A stretch of DNA of 64,000 nt from Pseudoalteromonas arctica A 37-1-2. Lineage in GTDB: Bacteria; Pseudomonadota; Gammaproteobacteria; Enterobacterales; Alteromonadaceae. The position numbers and the translations under genes were made by a program. This document shows, piece by piece, positions 1-9,210 of the stretch. Position 1 is the first letter of the stretch; the number at the start of each line of letters is the position of its first letter. Location: contig NZ_CP011026.1 of the NCBI RefSeq assembly GCF_000238395.3, forward strand, positions 310,001 through 374,000, in the 5' to 3' direction. The notes below the pieces were generated by a model. That model did no database searches. It had not been told where the DNA came from and saw only the letters and a list, made by a program, of their open reading frames with translations.

Positions 1-81
1 GTAGAACTAGTTGACGAAAAGAAAGGAAAAAAACAAGTATCTAAATTAGACATGGCTATAAAAGGTACATGTAGTAAATAG
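1..81 (+). CDS. C-terminal tail of an unidentified protein (5' truncated by window edge)
   Basis: Frame 1 is open from the first base and ends at a TAG at 79-81, giving 26 mostly charged residues (VELVDEKKGKKQ, then a short tail ending TCSK). It is followed by a stem-loop, as expected at the end of a gene. Too little is present to assign a family, and it could be a chance open frame. Confidence 0.4.
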   Translation, partial: VELVDEKKGKKQVSKLDMAIKGTCSK

Positions 82-103
82 CATAACAAATTGCTTAAAA
101 AGA

Positions 104-152
104 AAAATTACAGCTGGCTCGCGCTTCGCGCATTATAGCCAACCGTAATTTT
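104..152. terminator. Imperfect stem-loop after the partial first gene
   Basis: AAAATTAC at 104-111 pairs with GTAATTTT at 145-152, and TGGCT (115-119) can pair with AGCCA (137-141). The loop contains GCGCTTCGCGC. It lies just downstream of the stop at 81 and is followed by TTCCTC, so there is only a weak T-tract. It may be a terminator or a repetitive extragenic element. The rest of 82-336 shows nothing else recognisable. Confidence 0.35.
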
Positions 153-336
153 CCTCTTAGCAAAGCGTTGAGGCTATAGAATTACTCTTTTTTAAGAAAA
201 ACAGCCTGTTTTATGGGTTCCAAATGCATTACCTAATGCCTTAAAAGCGCTTAGAATTAATTGTAGGAGCTCGTTTTTAAATTGATTTTGGCTGTTGGAG
301 TTATTCTACAGCCTCGTTAGCATTACAAGGAAGTTT

Positions 337-633
337 ATGTCTATTTGCCCTAATTGTACTAAAAACATCAAACCTTTCAGTTTGTCTTTTTCCGTATTTC
401 CACTTTACTTTAAGTGTGCTGACTGTAATGTAAGATTGAAGTTGGTCAGTTCAAAATTATTTTGGATTACATTTTTGCTTTATTTATTATTAATCGTTGT
501 ATTACTAACTTATATTCCCTTTTTTACTGAGTACAATATCGGAGTCATCGTTGCAATAACAGGTTGGTTTGCTGTTTATTATAAAATTACACCTACTTTA
601 TTCAACAAAGACAATCTTGAACTTTACAGATAA
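337..633 (+). CDS. Small zinc-ribbon membrane protein
   Basis: A 98-residue hypothetical protein. The N-terminus has two CxxC pairs (CPNC near residue 4 and CADC near residue 27), suggesting a zinc ribbon like those of other small bacterial Cys4 proteins. Two hydrophobic segments follow, so it is probably an inner-membrane protein with the ribbon in the cytoplasm. I chose the ATG at 337 over one at 295 because AAGGAAG sits just upstream (327-333) and the zinc ribbon then starts right after the Met. No operon partner is visible. Function unknown. Confidence 0.6.
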   Translation: MSICPNCTKNIKPFSLSFSVFPLYFKCADCNVRLKLVSSKLFWITFLLYLLLIVVLLTYIPFFTEYNIGVIVAITGWFAVYYKITPTLFNKDNLELYR

Positions 634-672
634 TTTAATGCTAACAACACGCCCTGAGGTGGACAGCAAGCA

Positions 673-927
673 CTAAAGCTCACTTTCCACCGCAAATTTT
701 AACAGCGGTGATCCCTTACTTTTCAATGCGATTAAGTAAGTTGATTCATCGTAGGGCGTATGTGTTTTTCAGCACCTAAATAGTATTTTTATCCACTTAA
801 ATGCCAGTGATCTAATAATACTGTTGTGCGGCTTACCCTTGGCTTTTTGTTGCTCATAATACGCTTTAGCCCAAAATGAATAACGAATAGTAAAGCCAGC
901 CCATTCTACAAATTTTTGCTTTAAAAT
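673..927 (-). pseudogene. IS110-family transposase 3' remnant
   Basis: The minus strand encodes about 84 residues ending at a TAG (673-675) that match the C-terminal end of IS110/IS116/IS902 transposases as I know it: RYSFWAKAYYEQQKAKGK, then a segment with FKWIKILFRCW, then a PYDES...GSPLL tail. An in-frame stop lies immediately upstream (near 928-930) and no catalytic N-terminal domain is present, so only the tail survives. No start codon or ribosome site is associated with it. It is evidence of an old insertion and deletion. Confidence 0.75.
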
Positions 928-1053
928 TTAGAAATTATACAGACATCCTTAAAGTTTTCACCTGGCGTATTCATAGAGTATTTTATTTATACCAATCTAC
1001 ATCAAAGGGCTTTTAAGTAGATTGGCATTGTGTAAAGTGCAATATAGTTGTTT

Positions 1054-1845
1054 TTACTTGTTTTTAAACGGCATGATGAGTAACCCCCACAGCGAGGCGT
1101 TTTGCTTAGCACTTGGGTATTCAACCAAACCTATATCTATTTCTGCGTCAACTTTTTTGGCCTCACTTTTATAGCTGCGAAAAAGTTTGTCCCACCAAAT
1201 TACGCTAAACCCATAGTTTGAGTTTGTTTCACTCACTACTCTACTGTGGTGAATGCGGTGCAGTATTTGCGTCATTAATATAAGGCGTAGTGGCTTTTCA
1301 ATGGCGTTTGGTAGGCGTATGTTTGCATGGTTAAACAAGGCGAGTCCATTTAACGCGATTTCAAATATAATTACGGCAATGGCGGGTACGCCAAGTGCAG
1401 TAACTGCAATGAGTTTTATAACTATGCTAAGCACAATTTCGATGGGGTGAAAGCGCAGGCCGGTACTGGTATCTACGTGCGCATCGGCGTGGTGTACGCG
1501 GTGTAAACGCCATAATAGTGGCACTTTATGAAACAATCTGTGCTGCCAATAAATGAGTATATCGAGCAGTACAAGGCTTAGCACTATGGTTACTATGCTA
1601 GGTATGGCTAGTTGGTTAAATAAGCCAATGCTGTGCTCTTGATTATAAAGTGCTACTGCGGTTAAACCAATAGGTACGGCTAAGCGCGCAATGATAGATG
1701 AGGCAAACACTAAGCCAAAATTTGCAAACCAGCGAGTGCAGCTTTTAATGGGCGATTGCCTTGCGGGCTGTCGCCATTCAAGCAGCATCATTATGACTAA
1801 AATGCTAAAAAAGCAACCGAGTCGCCACCAAACTTCGTTAGTCAT
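1054..1845 (-). CDS. Fatty acid hydroxylase / sterol desaturase family membrane protein
   Basis: A 263-residue integral membrane di-iron enzyme of the fatty acid hydroxylase superfamily. Its histidine clusters are in the right order: HRLFH (102-106), HRVHH (115-119) and HRIHH (196-200), set between hydrophobic segments. The substrate is probably a lipid or hydrophobic acyl compound, but the sequence does not say which. Its start overlaps the end of the CDP-alcohol phosphatidyltransferase gene by 8 bp, so the two are probably translationally coupled. It is the last gene of the minus-strand operon that begins with the TonB receptor at 11571. Confidence 0.85.
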   Translation of the reverse strand: MTNEVWWRLGCFFSILVIMMLLEWRQPARQSPIKSCTRWFANFGLVFASSIIARLAVPIGLTAVALYNQEHSIGLFNQLAIPSIVTIVLSLVLLDILIYWQHRLFHKVPLLWRLHRVHHADAHVDTSTGLRFHPIEIVLSIVIKLIAVTALGVPAIAVIIFEIALNGLALFNHANIRLPNAIEKPLRLILMTQILHRIHHSRVVSETNSNYGFSVIWWDKLFRSYKSEAKKVDAEIDIGLVEYPSAKQNASLWGLLIMPFKNK

Positions 1846-2482
1846 TATTATTTATAACCTCATTGGCTTCTTGCTGTTTAAGTGTGTGATAACCGCCATG
1901 TATACGGGTAAAAATAGTTATGCCACACGCAATAGCAAAAATGCTCGCCATAACCGCAAAGTGCTGCGGCCAAATACAAAAGGCTATAAATAGCGCTATT
2001 GTTTCAGTGCCTTCTGTTAAGCCGTTTAAGTAGTAAAAGCTTTTGTATTTAAATTGCGGTTTTTCGAGTTTAAATTTTTCGGCGGCAATCGCAAAAGCTA
2101 AAAAGCTTGAGCCCGTACCAATAAAAGTGGCAAGTAATAACGATCCCGCTATCGCGTTTTGCTCAGGGTTTGCCAAAATAAAGCCAAGCGGAATGGCCGC
2201 GTAAAATAAAAAGTCGAGTGTAATATCTAAAAAGCCGCCGGCGCTTGAACTTAAATTAGCATGGCGTGCTAGTGCGCCGTCAAGCCCATCTAAAATGCGA
2301 TTTAAAGCAATGGCAGCTAATGCGCCGTACCACATTTCAAAAGCAAGTAATGGCACAGCGAGCAAGCCAATTAAAAAGCCAAATACTGTTAGCTGATCGG
2401 GTGTTATGCCGCATTTATGTATCAGCATTACCACAGGCTTTAACAGTGGTTTTATTACAGGGGTGATAAATTTATCTAACAT
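1838..2482 (-). CDS. CDP-alcohol phosphatidyltransferase family protein (YnjF-like)
   Basis: A 214-residue membrane enzyme that should transfer a phosphatidyl or similar group from a CDP-alcohol. The diagnostic motif is present: D65-x2-D68-G-A-x-A-R73, then G83, D86 and D90. A well placed AAGG precedes the ATG. E. coli has a CDP-alcohol phosphatidyltransferase gene (ynjF) downstream of ynjBCD. The same order here, transporter then phosphatidyltransferase, supports a YnjF-like assignment. The acceptor alcohol is unknown. Confidence 0.85.
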   Translation of the reverse strand: MLDKFITPVIKPLLKPVVMLIHKCGITPDQLTVFGFLIGLLAVPLLAFEMWYGALAAIALNRILDGLDGALARHANLSSSAGGFLDITLDFLFYAAIPLGFILANPEQNAIAGSLLLATFIGTGSSFLAFAIAAEKFKLEKPQFKYKSFYYLNGLTEGTETIALFIAFCIWPQHFAVMASIFAIACGITIFTRIHGGYHTLKQQEANEVINNND

Positions 2483-2498
2483 AGGGTGCCTTGTGCGC

Positions 2499-3137
2499 TT
2501 AAAGTACAGTATTTAAGGTGAAAAGTTTACCGTTTGCAGCGTCGTAATCGCTATGATCGTGCGTTACCATAATGGCAGGCAGTTTATGTTGGCGTATTTG
2601 GCTAAACACCAGTTCACGTGTATCAACGCGCAGTTGCGTGTCGAGCTTACTAAAAGGCTCATCGAGTAAAATAGCTTTTGGCTCACTTAATAACAGTCGT
2701 AATAGCGCAACGCGTGCTTGTTGGCCGCCCGACAAGCTATCGGGATGGCGATTGGCCATTCCTTTTAAACCAACTTGCTCAAGTGCGTGTGCTATTTTTT
2801 CAATGCGTTGTTTTTTATCCCCTTTGGGCATAGCAAAAGCAATATTACCCGTCACACTTAAGTGCGAAAACAATAAAGCGTCTTGATACAGTACGCCAAT
2901 ATGGCGTAAATGCGTGGGTAAATCATTTATATTTTTACCGTTAAGCCACACCTCTCCAGTGGCTTTAAAGCCACTGGGTAAAGTACCTGTAAGCCAATTT
3001 AATAAGCTTGATTTACCACTGCCCGATGGGCCCATAATTGTTAGAATTTCACCGCCATTAACTTGCTCGTTTAAGCTAAGTAGTCGCTCGTTTTGGCGAT
3101 AAAGCTGACAATTTTTAATCTGTAAAGATGACTGCAT
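2499..3137 (-). CDS. ynjD: ABC transporter ATP-binding protein, YnjD-like
   Basis: A 212-residue ATPase with Walker A GPSGSGKSS (36-44), signature LSGGQQ (135-140), Walker B ILLDE (156-160) and the switch histidine in VTHDHSD. It energises the permease encoded immediately upstream. AAAGG lies 7 bp before the ATG. The size and gene order match E. coli YnjD. The transported solute is not established for this family, though the permease fold resembles thiamine, iron and sulfate-type importers. Confidence 0.85.
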   Translation of the reverse strand: MQSSLQIKNCQLYRQNERLLSLNEQVNGGEILTIMGPSGSGKSSLLNWLTGTLPSGFKATGEVWLNGKNINDLPTHLRHIGVLYQDALLFSHLSVTGNIAFAMPKGDKKQRIEKIAHALEQVGLKGMANRHPDSLSGGQQARVALLRLLLSEPKAILLDEPFSKLDTQLRVDTRELVFSQIRQHKLPAIMVTHDHSDYDAANGKLFTLNTVL

Positions 3138-3176
3138 TAAAAAACCTTTAACTCAATACTGTTTAATATAGGTACT

Positions 3177-4931
3177 TTACACTCGTGCACTTTTAAAAAA
3201 GTACTTAGGTAAACCCCATGCCAGTATAAATCCAATAAGCGGGAGTGCCATTTGCATAATAGCGTATACGGCACTGGTGCGCCTACTTGCGCCATTTGCC
3301 AGGGTAACGGCTTCGGTTGTTATGGTGGCTATACGCCCGCCACCGGCTAAAAGAGTTGGTAAGTATTGGCCAAAACTGATCGCTAACCCCAATGCGGCTG
3401 CAATTAAAATAGGTGCAAATAACTGCGGTAATTTCACCTTAAAAAACACTTTGCTGGGCGCTGCGCCCAAACTTGCTGCAACGCGCGCAAAGCGAGAGTC
3501 TAACCGCCTATAACTGCTCGCGAGAGACAAAAATACGTAAGGCAAAACAAACAGTAAATGGGTAAACACCACATTAAAAAACGCGGCTTGGTTATTTACC
3601 CATTGTTGTATCCATACTAGGCCAAACAAAAAGGCAATACTGGGTACTAATAGCGGTAAGTAAATAATTAAACTGGTAAAGCGAGAGATGGGTTTGTCGC
3701 TTAACTGCTCCGACTCTAAACACAATAAAGTAAGAATAATGGCAAATAGTGTGGTTACTAAACCGATTGCTAGCGTATTAAAAAGCGGACTGCCCATTTG
3801 CATTAGCGCACTTTTAAAATGCAGTAGTGTAAATTGCTCAGGGAGTGCATCGGGAAAGCGCCAAAAGCCGGCAACCGACCACAAAATAAGGGCAATTAGC
3901 GAGAGTAAAATAAAACCGATCACTAAAGCAGTGAGTATTACCGTTAGCTTTTGCCAATAAAATCCGCCGTATTCGCGCACTCCGTTAGTGAGTGAATCGC
4001 TAAATAATACTTTTATCGCTTTTTCGCCGCCAAGCCAAAGCGCAAGTAGCCCACCCGTGAGTGCCAGTTGTAGCAAAGCACCGGCTGAGGCTTTAATACG
4101 TAAGTTTAAATCGACATCGTTAAACCAATGCATAATAGCTACCGCTAATGTTGGCGGTGTATTTGGGCCTAAAATAAGTGGCATTTCTACACTGGCGCTG
4201 GCATAAGCGAGCACAGCTAAAATAGGTAAACGCAGCAGTGGGTAAAGGCTAGGGAGTATTACTTTAAAAAAGGCGGTCATGGGGCAGTAACCCAAATTAA
4301 GCGCAACTTTATGTTGCTGGCGTAATTTTTTGCCAAGCTCAGGCTGCGCCAGTACGCCTAGTGCCATTAATAACAAAAATGGCAGTTCTTTAAGCGTTAA
4401 CCCTAAAATTATACTAATGCCGAATGAGTCATGCGGAAATAGGCCGTTTGGTGCAAGTTCCCACCCGCTTAACCAGGGCGATATAATTCGCGAAATCATG
4501 CCTGAAGGGGCAATTAAAAAACCTACCGCAATAGCCGCTGCAGCGTGTGGGATCACTAAAATAGGGCTCAGTAAACGCTGAATGCGGTTAAGCCAAGGGC
4601 TGTTAAAAAAAGCGGCTAAAATCATCAAAGTAATAATAAAAGCAAGTAAGGTACTTATTAAACCGGTGCCAATACTTAGCATAGCCATATTTACTAGGCC
4701 GGGTGTTTGCCAAAGCATGGTAAAGCCTTGCAAGCCAAATGTAGTTTGATCAAGTGCAGGGGCATAACCAAAGGCGGGTAGTAACACACTAATTAAGCCG
4801 CCAAGTACGGGTAAAATAAGTAAAACGAGTAAAAAGCGTGGGCTTAATTTTACTATTTTACTAAACATATCATGGCTTTTACGGGCGTGAGGCCCATGGC
4901 TTGTCGCCACTTTATTGCTAACAACATTCAT
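3177..4931 (-). CDS. ynjC: ABC transporter permease with two fused permease halves, YnjC-like
   Basis: A 584-residue membrane protein with about 12 hydrophobic segments in two homologous halves. Each half carries a cytoplasmic loop of the EAA type (for example ALNLGYCPMTAFFKVILP in the first half and AASLGAAPSKVFFKVKLP in the second) that would contact the ATPase. The fused arrangement matches E. coli YnjC and the thiamine/ferric-ion importers. Its ATG overlaps the stop codon of the upstream substrate-binding gene (ATGA), indicating coupled translation. Confidence 0.88.
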   Translation of the reverse strand: MNVVSNKVATSHGPHARKSHDMFSKIVKLSPRFLLVLLILPVLGGLISVLLPAFGYAPALDQTTFGLQGFTMLWQTPGLVNMAMLSIGTGLISTLLAFIITLMILAAFFNSPWLNRIQRLLSPILVIPHAAAAIAVGFLIAPSGMISRIISPWLSGWELAPNGLFPHDSFGISIILGLTLKELPFLLLMALGVLAQPELGKKLRQQHKVALNLGYCPMTAFFKVILPSLYPLLRLPILAVLAYASASVEMPLILGPNTPPTLAVAIMHWFNDVDLNLRIKASAGALLQLALTGGLLALWLGGEKAIKVLFSDSLTNGVREYGGFYWQKLTVILTALVIGFILLSLIALILWSVAGFWRFPDALPEQFTLLHFKSALMQMGSPLFNTLAIGLVTTLFAIILTLLCLESEQLSDKPISRFTSLIIYLPLLVPSIAFLFGLVWIQQWVNNQAAFFNVVFTHLLFVLPYVFLSLASSYRRLDSRFARVAASLGAAPSKVFFKVKLPQLFAPILIAAALGLAISFGQYLPTLLAGGGRIATITTEAVTLANGASRRTSAVYAIMQMALPLIGFILAWGLPKYFFKSARV

Positions 4932-6226
4932 TGGCTTACCCCATAGCGAGTTTGCCAGCCTTGCATTATGGCATTTACCCAGCTTGGGTGTGGCTCGCTC
5001 AATGTGCGCTTAATACTGTTAAAAGGCAGTGCGCTTGGGTGCGGTTTAGCTGTTTTAAACAAGGCTTGTTGCTCAGGCGTTAGCCTTGATTGAATAAGTA
5101 CGCTTTTATCGCCCCATATATGCGCTTTTTGCTTTTGAGCTTGCGCCTCTGGGCTTAATAAAAAGTTAGCGACTAATTGCGCACTTTGCGGGTGGCTTGC
5201 ATTGTAAGGAATAGCCACAAAGTGAGTATTACTTAAACTGCCATCAGCCATTGCATAGCTGCGAATGCTTTTTGGTAAATCGTAGCGTTTAACGGCTGCG
5301 GGCACTTCGGGTGCTGAAAAGGTAAAGGCAATACTTAGCTCGGTATCGTCTACTAAACGGCGCATTTGCGCGCCACTTTGCATAAAGTGCGTGCCACCAC
5401 GCCAAAGCGTAGGGTGTAGCTTATTTAAAAAGTTCCACAATGGGGTTAATACTTGTGCTGTGTTGTTAGCGGTAGCCGCTTGGTTTAACTGCGCTTTAAT
5501 ATTTTCGCTGCTTTGCTGATGCAGTATTACTAAGGCGTATTTTAAAAAGCTCATCCCTAAAAAATCAGGCGGCTTTGGGTAGCTAAAGCGCCCCGGGTTT
5601 TGTGTGCTCCAGTTTAATAATTCGTTTAATGTAGTAGGGAGTTTATTGTTTGTTTGTTCATTTATTGCAAGGCTGTCGTAATAAAAGGTGAGCGATGCTT
5701 GCCCCCACGGTGCTTCCATACCGTTTGTGGGTATGCCAAAGTCAAAATTAACTGCAGGGTTATTAGCGGGATCTGTGTATGCAAAGTGTGGCAGTTTATT
5801 TGCCCACTGTTTTAACAACAATGCGTGCTCGCTCATAGTGGCAAAGTTAGCGCCGTTTATCCATACCAGATCAACACTGCCTTGGTCATTATTATGTGCT
5901 GATTTTTCGGCCAACACACGGCTTACTGCTTCGCTGGTGTCGCTGAGCTTTACATGCACTAAGTTAATATTATATTTAGTTTTAACTTGCTGGGCAGCCC
6001 ATTGAATATAGGCATTTATTTGCGCGTCGCCGCCCCAGGCATAAAAGTACACGCTTTGGTTATTACCAAGCGTTTCAATATTTTCCCAGCGAGTGAGTAG
6101 TTCTTTACTCATATTATGGGCGCTGTTATTAGCAAAAGTACTTAAGCTTGTTATTAAGCAAACGCAAAACGCGACACAGTAAACACTGTATCGCGTAGCT
6201 GTTTGCCAAAACTTACTGGCGTACAT
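4928..6226 (-). CDS. ynjB: ABC transporter periplasmic substrate-binding protein, YnjB-like
   Basis: A 432-residue exported solute-binding protein: a hydrophobic N-terminal signal (residues about 10-30, ending near TFANN) followed by a long soluble domain containing YAWGGDAQINAYIQW and a C-terminal helical lobe. It should deliver its ligand to the YnjC/YnjD pair encoded next. Its start overlaps the end of the DUF547 gene by 14 bp. GGGA precedes the ATG. The E. coli orthologue's ligand is not known to me. Confidence 0.85.
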   Translation of the reverse strand: MYASKFWQTATRYSVYCVAFCVCLITSLSTFANNSAHNMSKELLTRWENIETLGNNQSVYFYAWGGDAQINAYIQWAAQQVKTKYNINLVHVKLSDTSEAVSRVLAEKSAHNNDQGSVDLVWINGANFATMSEHALLLKQWANKLPHFAYTDPANNPAVNFDFGIPTNGMEAPWGQASLTFYYDSLAINEQTNNKLPTTLNELLNWSTQNPGRFSYPKPPDFLGMSFLKYALVILHQQSSENIKAQLNQAATANNTAQVLTPLWNFLNKLHPTLWRGGTHFMQSGAQMRRLVDDTELSIAFTFSAPEVPAAVKRYDLPKSIRSYAMADGSLSNTHFVAIPYNASHPQSAQLVANFLLSPEAQAQKQKAHIWGDKSVLIQSRLTPEQQALFKTAKPHPSALPFNSIKRTLSEPHPSWVNAIMQGWQTRYGVSQ

Positions 6227-7031
6227 TTAAATCCCAGCTGTAGTCTAAAAATTTTACTTTCATGTCATTATTTCTAAGCGCTTTTTGCTGAGCGGGTACT
6301 AGTTTAAGTGCATCGCTATATTGCAAAAAAAACTGCTGTAAGGTATTTGCTCCGTTAAAGCCTTGTTCAAAGTCATCGCCGTACCACTTAAATATAGAGG
6401 AGATATTTAGCGTATTTTCTTGAGCCATATTACGTGTTGTATCAGATAAAAAACGCACCGTTTGTTGTTGCAATTGGCTCTCTAGTTCAGTAGCTGTGAA
6501 TGCCTCCTCGCGCAGCGCAGGGCAACCAATACTTGCACAATTTACAGCAAAATGAATACGTGGATCGTTATATTTACCGCTGCCACGAATTAAACCGTGC
6601 TCTATGTCATCAAGGCTGCGAGTTTTACCAAGTAGTGGCACAAACTCTTTGCTCCATGGTGAGCTAAAAAAGCTGCCTAAGTCTTTTATTGATTTAAGGT
6701 TTGGGTACTTAGTCAATATAAGTTCAACAGTCCACGCATTATACGCATTAATTAAAAAAGCGAGTTGCTTAGGCTTTTCCCACGCGTCAAACTCGTTTTG
6801 TGTTACAGCACTTAACGAATCTAAATACGTTTTTAGCTGTGCATGCTCACGTTTTATGGCTGCGTAATCAACCTCTGTGCTGTGATTATGGTTAATTGCT
6901 ACAACATGCTTATTTAGCAATGCATTCCAGCTATCGTGCAGGTTATTAGTCGTGCTTTGCGCTTGGCTTGCAAGCGACGTTGCAAGTAACGCTGCACTTA
7001 ATAATAAAGGCTTTAATGTTGTGTTAAACAT
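6213..7031 (-). CDS. DUF547 domain exported protein
   Basis: A 272-residue protein with signal peptide (LLLSAALLATSLASQAQ) and a DUF547 domain covering most of the chain: FLINAYNAWTVELI, SLDDIEHGLIRG and DPRIHFAVNCASIGCPALR, the usual conserved blocks, including the two cysteines. I start it at ATG 7031, not at an upstream in-frame codon, because this places the signal peptide at the N-terminus, leaves one base after the previous gene's stop and has GAGG in front. The biochemical function of DUF547 is unknown. Co-transcription with a TonB receptor and an ABC importer suggests a periplasmic role in uptake. Confidence 0.85.
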   Translation of the reverse strand: MFNTTLKPLLLSAALLATSLASQAQSTTNNLHDSWNALLNKHVVAINHNHSTEVDYAAIKREHAQLKTYLDSLSAVTQNEFDAWEKPKQLAFLINAYNAWTVELILTKYPNLKSIKDLGSFFSSPWSKEFVPLLGKTRSLDDIEHGLIRGSGKYNDPRIHFAVNCASIGCPALREEAFTATELESQLQQQTVRFLSDTTRNMAQENTLNISSIFKWYGDDFEQGFNGANTLQQFFLQYSDALKLVPAQQKALRNNDMKVKFLDYSWDLNVRQ

Positions 7032-7032
7032 A

Positions 7033-9186
7033 TTAGCCTCGACGCCACGTATGATATTTTTCGAGCATGTTAAGTACTTTTTCAGGCGCATGCGCGCGTT
7101 TCCACTCACCTGCAGCGTATTTGTTGCCTTCAGCCCAAGTAGGATAACTGTGTATAGTACCCAGTATTTTATTAAGGCCTAAACCGTGTTTCATGGCCAG
7201 TACAAATTCAGCAATTAAATCACCCGCGTGTTCAGAGACCACAGTTACACCGAGTATTTTGTCTTTGCCTTTAGGGGTAATGACTTTTATAAAGCCTTTT
7301 GTGGCGCTATCGGTAATTGCGCGGTCTAGCTCTTCAAACTCAAAACGAGTGATTTCAAAATCGATACCTTTATCAATTGCATCTTGCTCGTTTAAGCCCA
7401 CACGTGCCACTTCTGGGTCAATAAAGGTGGTCCATGGAATAACGCGGTAATCTACTTTAAACTTTTTAAGGTTACCAAATAAGCCGTTTACTGCTGCGTA
7501 CCAACCCTGATGAGCCGCTACATGCGTAAATTGATAAGGACCTACAATATCGCCTGCTGCAAAAATATTTGGGTACAGTGTTTCTAGGTATTCGTTAGTT
7601 ACTACTGTGCGGTTTGTTTCTATGCCTAGCTCTTCAAGACCGTAACCTTTAAGGCGCGCACTTCTACCAACGGCACATAATAGCTCGTCATATTCAATAT
7701 CTATTTCTTTGTCGTTATGTTTAACAACAATATATTTTTTACCATCGCGCGTTTCACAACGAAGTGCTTGGTGCGATGTTAAAATATTAACGCCACTTTC
7801 GGTTAACGCTTCGTGAGCAAAAGTAGACACTTCAAGATCTTCTTTGATCATGATGCGTTCGCTCATTTCAATTTGCGTAACACTTGAACCTAAACGTGCA
7901 AAGCTTTGTGCTAATTCGCTACCAATTGGACCGCCACCTAGTACTACAAGTTTTTTAGGTGCCTCATCTAGCTCTGCAAATTTATTCCACAATGTATCGC
8001 TTGTTACATAGCCAGTTTCTTCAATACCAGGTAGTGGCGGTACAAATGGGCGTGCGCCAGTGGCAATCACAATAGTACGAGCGGTGAGTGTTTGCGTGCC
8101 ACCGTCGTTAAGTTTAATTTCTACAGTCCACGGGTCTATTAATTTACCGTAACCTTTTACTACATCTACGCCTAAGTCTGTGTAGCGCTCAACACTGTCG
8201 TGTGGTGCTACATCTGCAATTACTTTATGTACACGAGCCATTACTTTTTTGAACGAAAACTGCGGTGTTGCGTTTTCTAGGCCGTAGTTTTCACCATGGC
8301 GAATTTGTTCTGCAATTTTAGCGCTTTTAATAACTGCTTTACTTGGAACACAACCGTAGTTTAAACAGTCGCCGCCCATTTCGCCGGCTTCAATAAGGGT
8401 TACTTTTGCTTTAACAGCAGCAGCAATATAACTTGTTACCAAACCACCTGCGCCTGCACCAATAACAATCATGTTACGGTCGAATTTTTTAGGCTTAGTG
8501 TAGTTTTTGTATACGCGACGTTTTTTAAACACGTTTAAGATTCCTTTAGCAATGAATGGGAAAATGCCCAGTAAAGCGAATGATAAGATTAAGTTGAATG
8601 ATAAAATTCCAGATAAGCTATCTATTTGAGCCAGTTGCGTACCTGCGTTAACAAATACAAATGTACCGGCTAGCATACCTGCTTGGCTGACCCAGTAATA
8701 AGTCCATGACTTTATTGAGGTAACACCCATTAGTAAATTGATTAAAAAGAACGGAAACACCGGCACTAAACGAAGAGTAAATAAGTAAAATCCACCTTCT
8801 TTTTCAACGCCTGCATCAATTGCGGCTAAGCGCTCAGGAAAACGTTGTTTAATAGTGTCGCGTAGTAAGTAACGCGATACTAAAAAGGCGAGTGTTGCGC
8901 CAATAGTTGATGCAAACGATGCAACTAATAAACCCTCTACCAAGCCAAACAATGCGCCTGCTGCAAGTGTTAAAATAGCGGCGCCTGGTAAAGAGAGAGC
9001 AGTTACTACTACGTATAGTAAAAAGAACCCACCAATAACCAACAACGGTGACTGCTCTTTGTAATCGCTAAACTGATCCATTGACCCTTTTAAACCATCA
9101 AGCGTAAGTAGTTGGTGTAAGTCAAAATGAAAGAACAGGCCGACGGCGGCCGCTGCAATCAATAATAGAAATATTTTTTTAATCAT
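7033..9186 (-). CDS. Fusion of VTT/DedA-type (TVP38) membrane domain with pyridine nucleotide-disulfide oxidoreductase
   Basis: A 717-residue two-part protein. Residues 1-225 are a TVP38/TMEM64 (VTT) membrane domain, with LSLPGAAILTLAAGALFG and the FTLRLVPVFPFFLINLLMG block. Residues about 238-717 form a flavoprotein disulfide reductase: FAD-binding GAGAGG (243-248), redox-active C274-x4-C279 (GGDCLNYGCVPS), an NAD(P)H-binding GGGPIGSE and a C-terminal HSYPTWAE that matches the His-Glu dyad of lipoamide/mercuric reductases. The usual C-terminal Cys pair of mercuric reductase is absent. AGAGAGAG precedes the ATG. It probably handles a redox step tied to the imported ligand or to membrane lipid, but the substrate is unknown. 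Confidence 0.88.
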   Translation of the reverse strand: MIKKIFLLLIAAAAVGLFFHFDLHQLLTLDGLKGSMDQFSDYKEQSPLLVIGGFFLLYVVVTALSLPGAAILTLAAGALFGLVEGLLVASFASTIGATLAFLVSRYLLRDTIKQRFPERLAAIDAGVEKEGGFYLFTLRLVPVFPFFLINLLMGVTSIKSWTYYWVSQAGMLAGTFVFVNAGTQLAQIDSLSGILSFNLILSFALLGIFPFIAKGILNVFKKRRVYKNYTKPKKFDRNMIVIGAGAGGLVTSYIAAAVKAKVTLIEAGEMGGDCLNYGCVPSKAVIKSAKIAEQIRHGENYGLENATPQFSFKKVMARVHKVIADVAPHDSVERYTDLGVDVVKGYGKLIDPWTVEIKLNDGGTQTLTARTIVIATGARPFVPPLPGIEETGYVTSDTLWNKFAELDEAPKKLVVLGGGPIGSELAQSFARLGSSVTQIEMSERIMIKEDLEVSTFAHEALTESGVNILTSHQALRCETRDGKKYIVVKHNDKEIDIEYDELLCAVGRSARLKGYGLEELGIETNRTVVTNEYLETLYPNIFAAGDIVGPYQFTHVAAHQGWYAAVNGLFGNLKKFKVDYRVIPWTTFIDPEVARVGLNEQDAIDKGIDFEITRFEFEELDRAITDSATKGFIKVITPKGKDKILGVTVVSEHAGDLIAEFVLAMKHGLGLNKILGTIHSYPTWAEGNKYAAGEWKRAHAPEKVLNMLEKYHTWRRG

Positions 9187-9210
9187 GTTCTCTCTCTTTC
9201 AAACTTGTCT

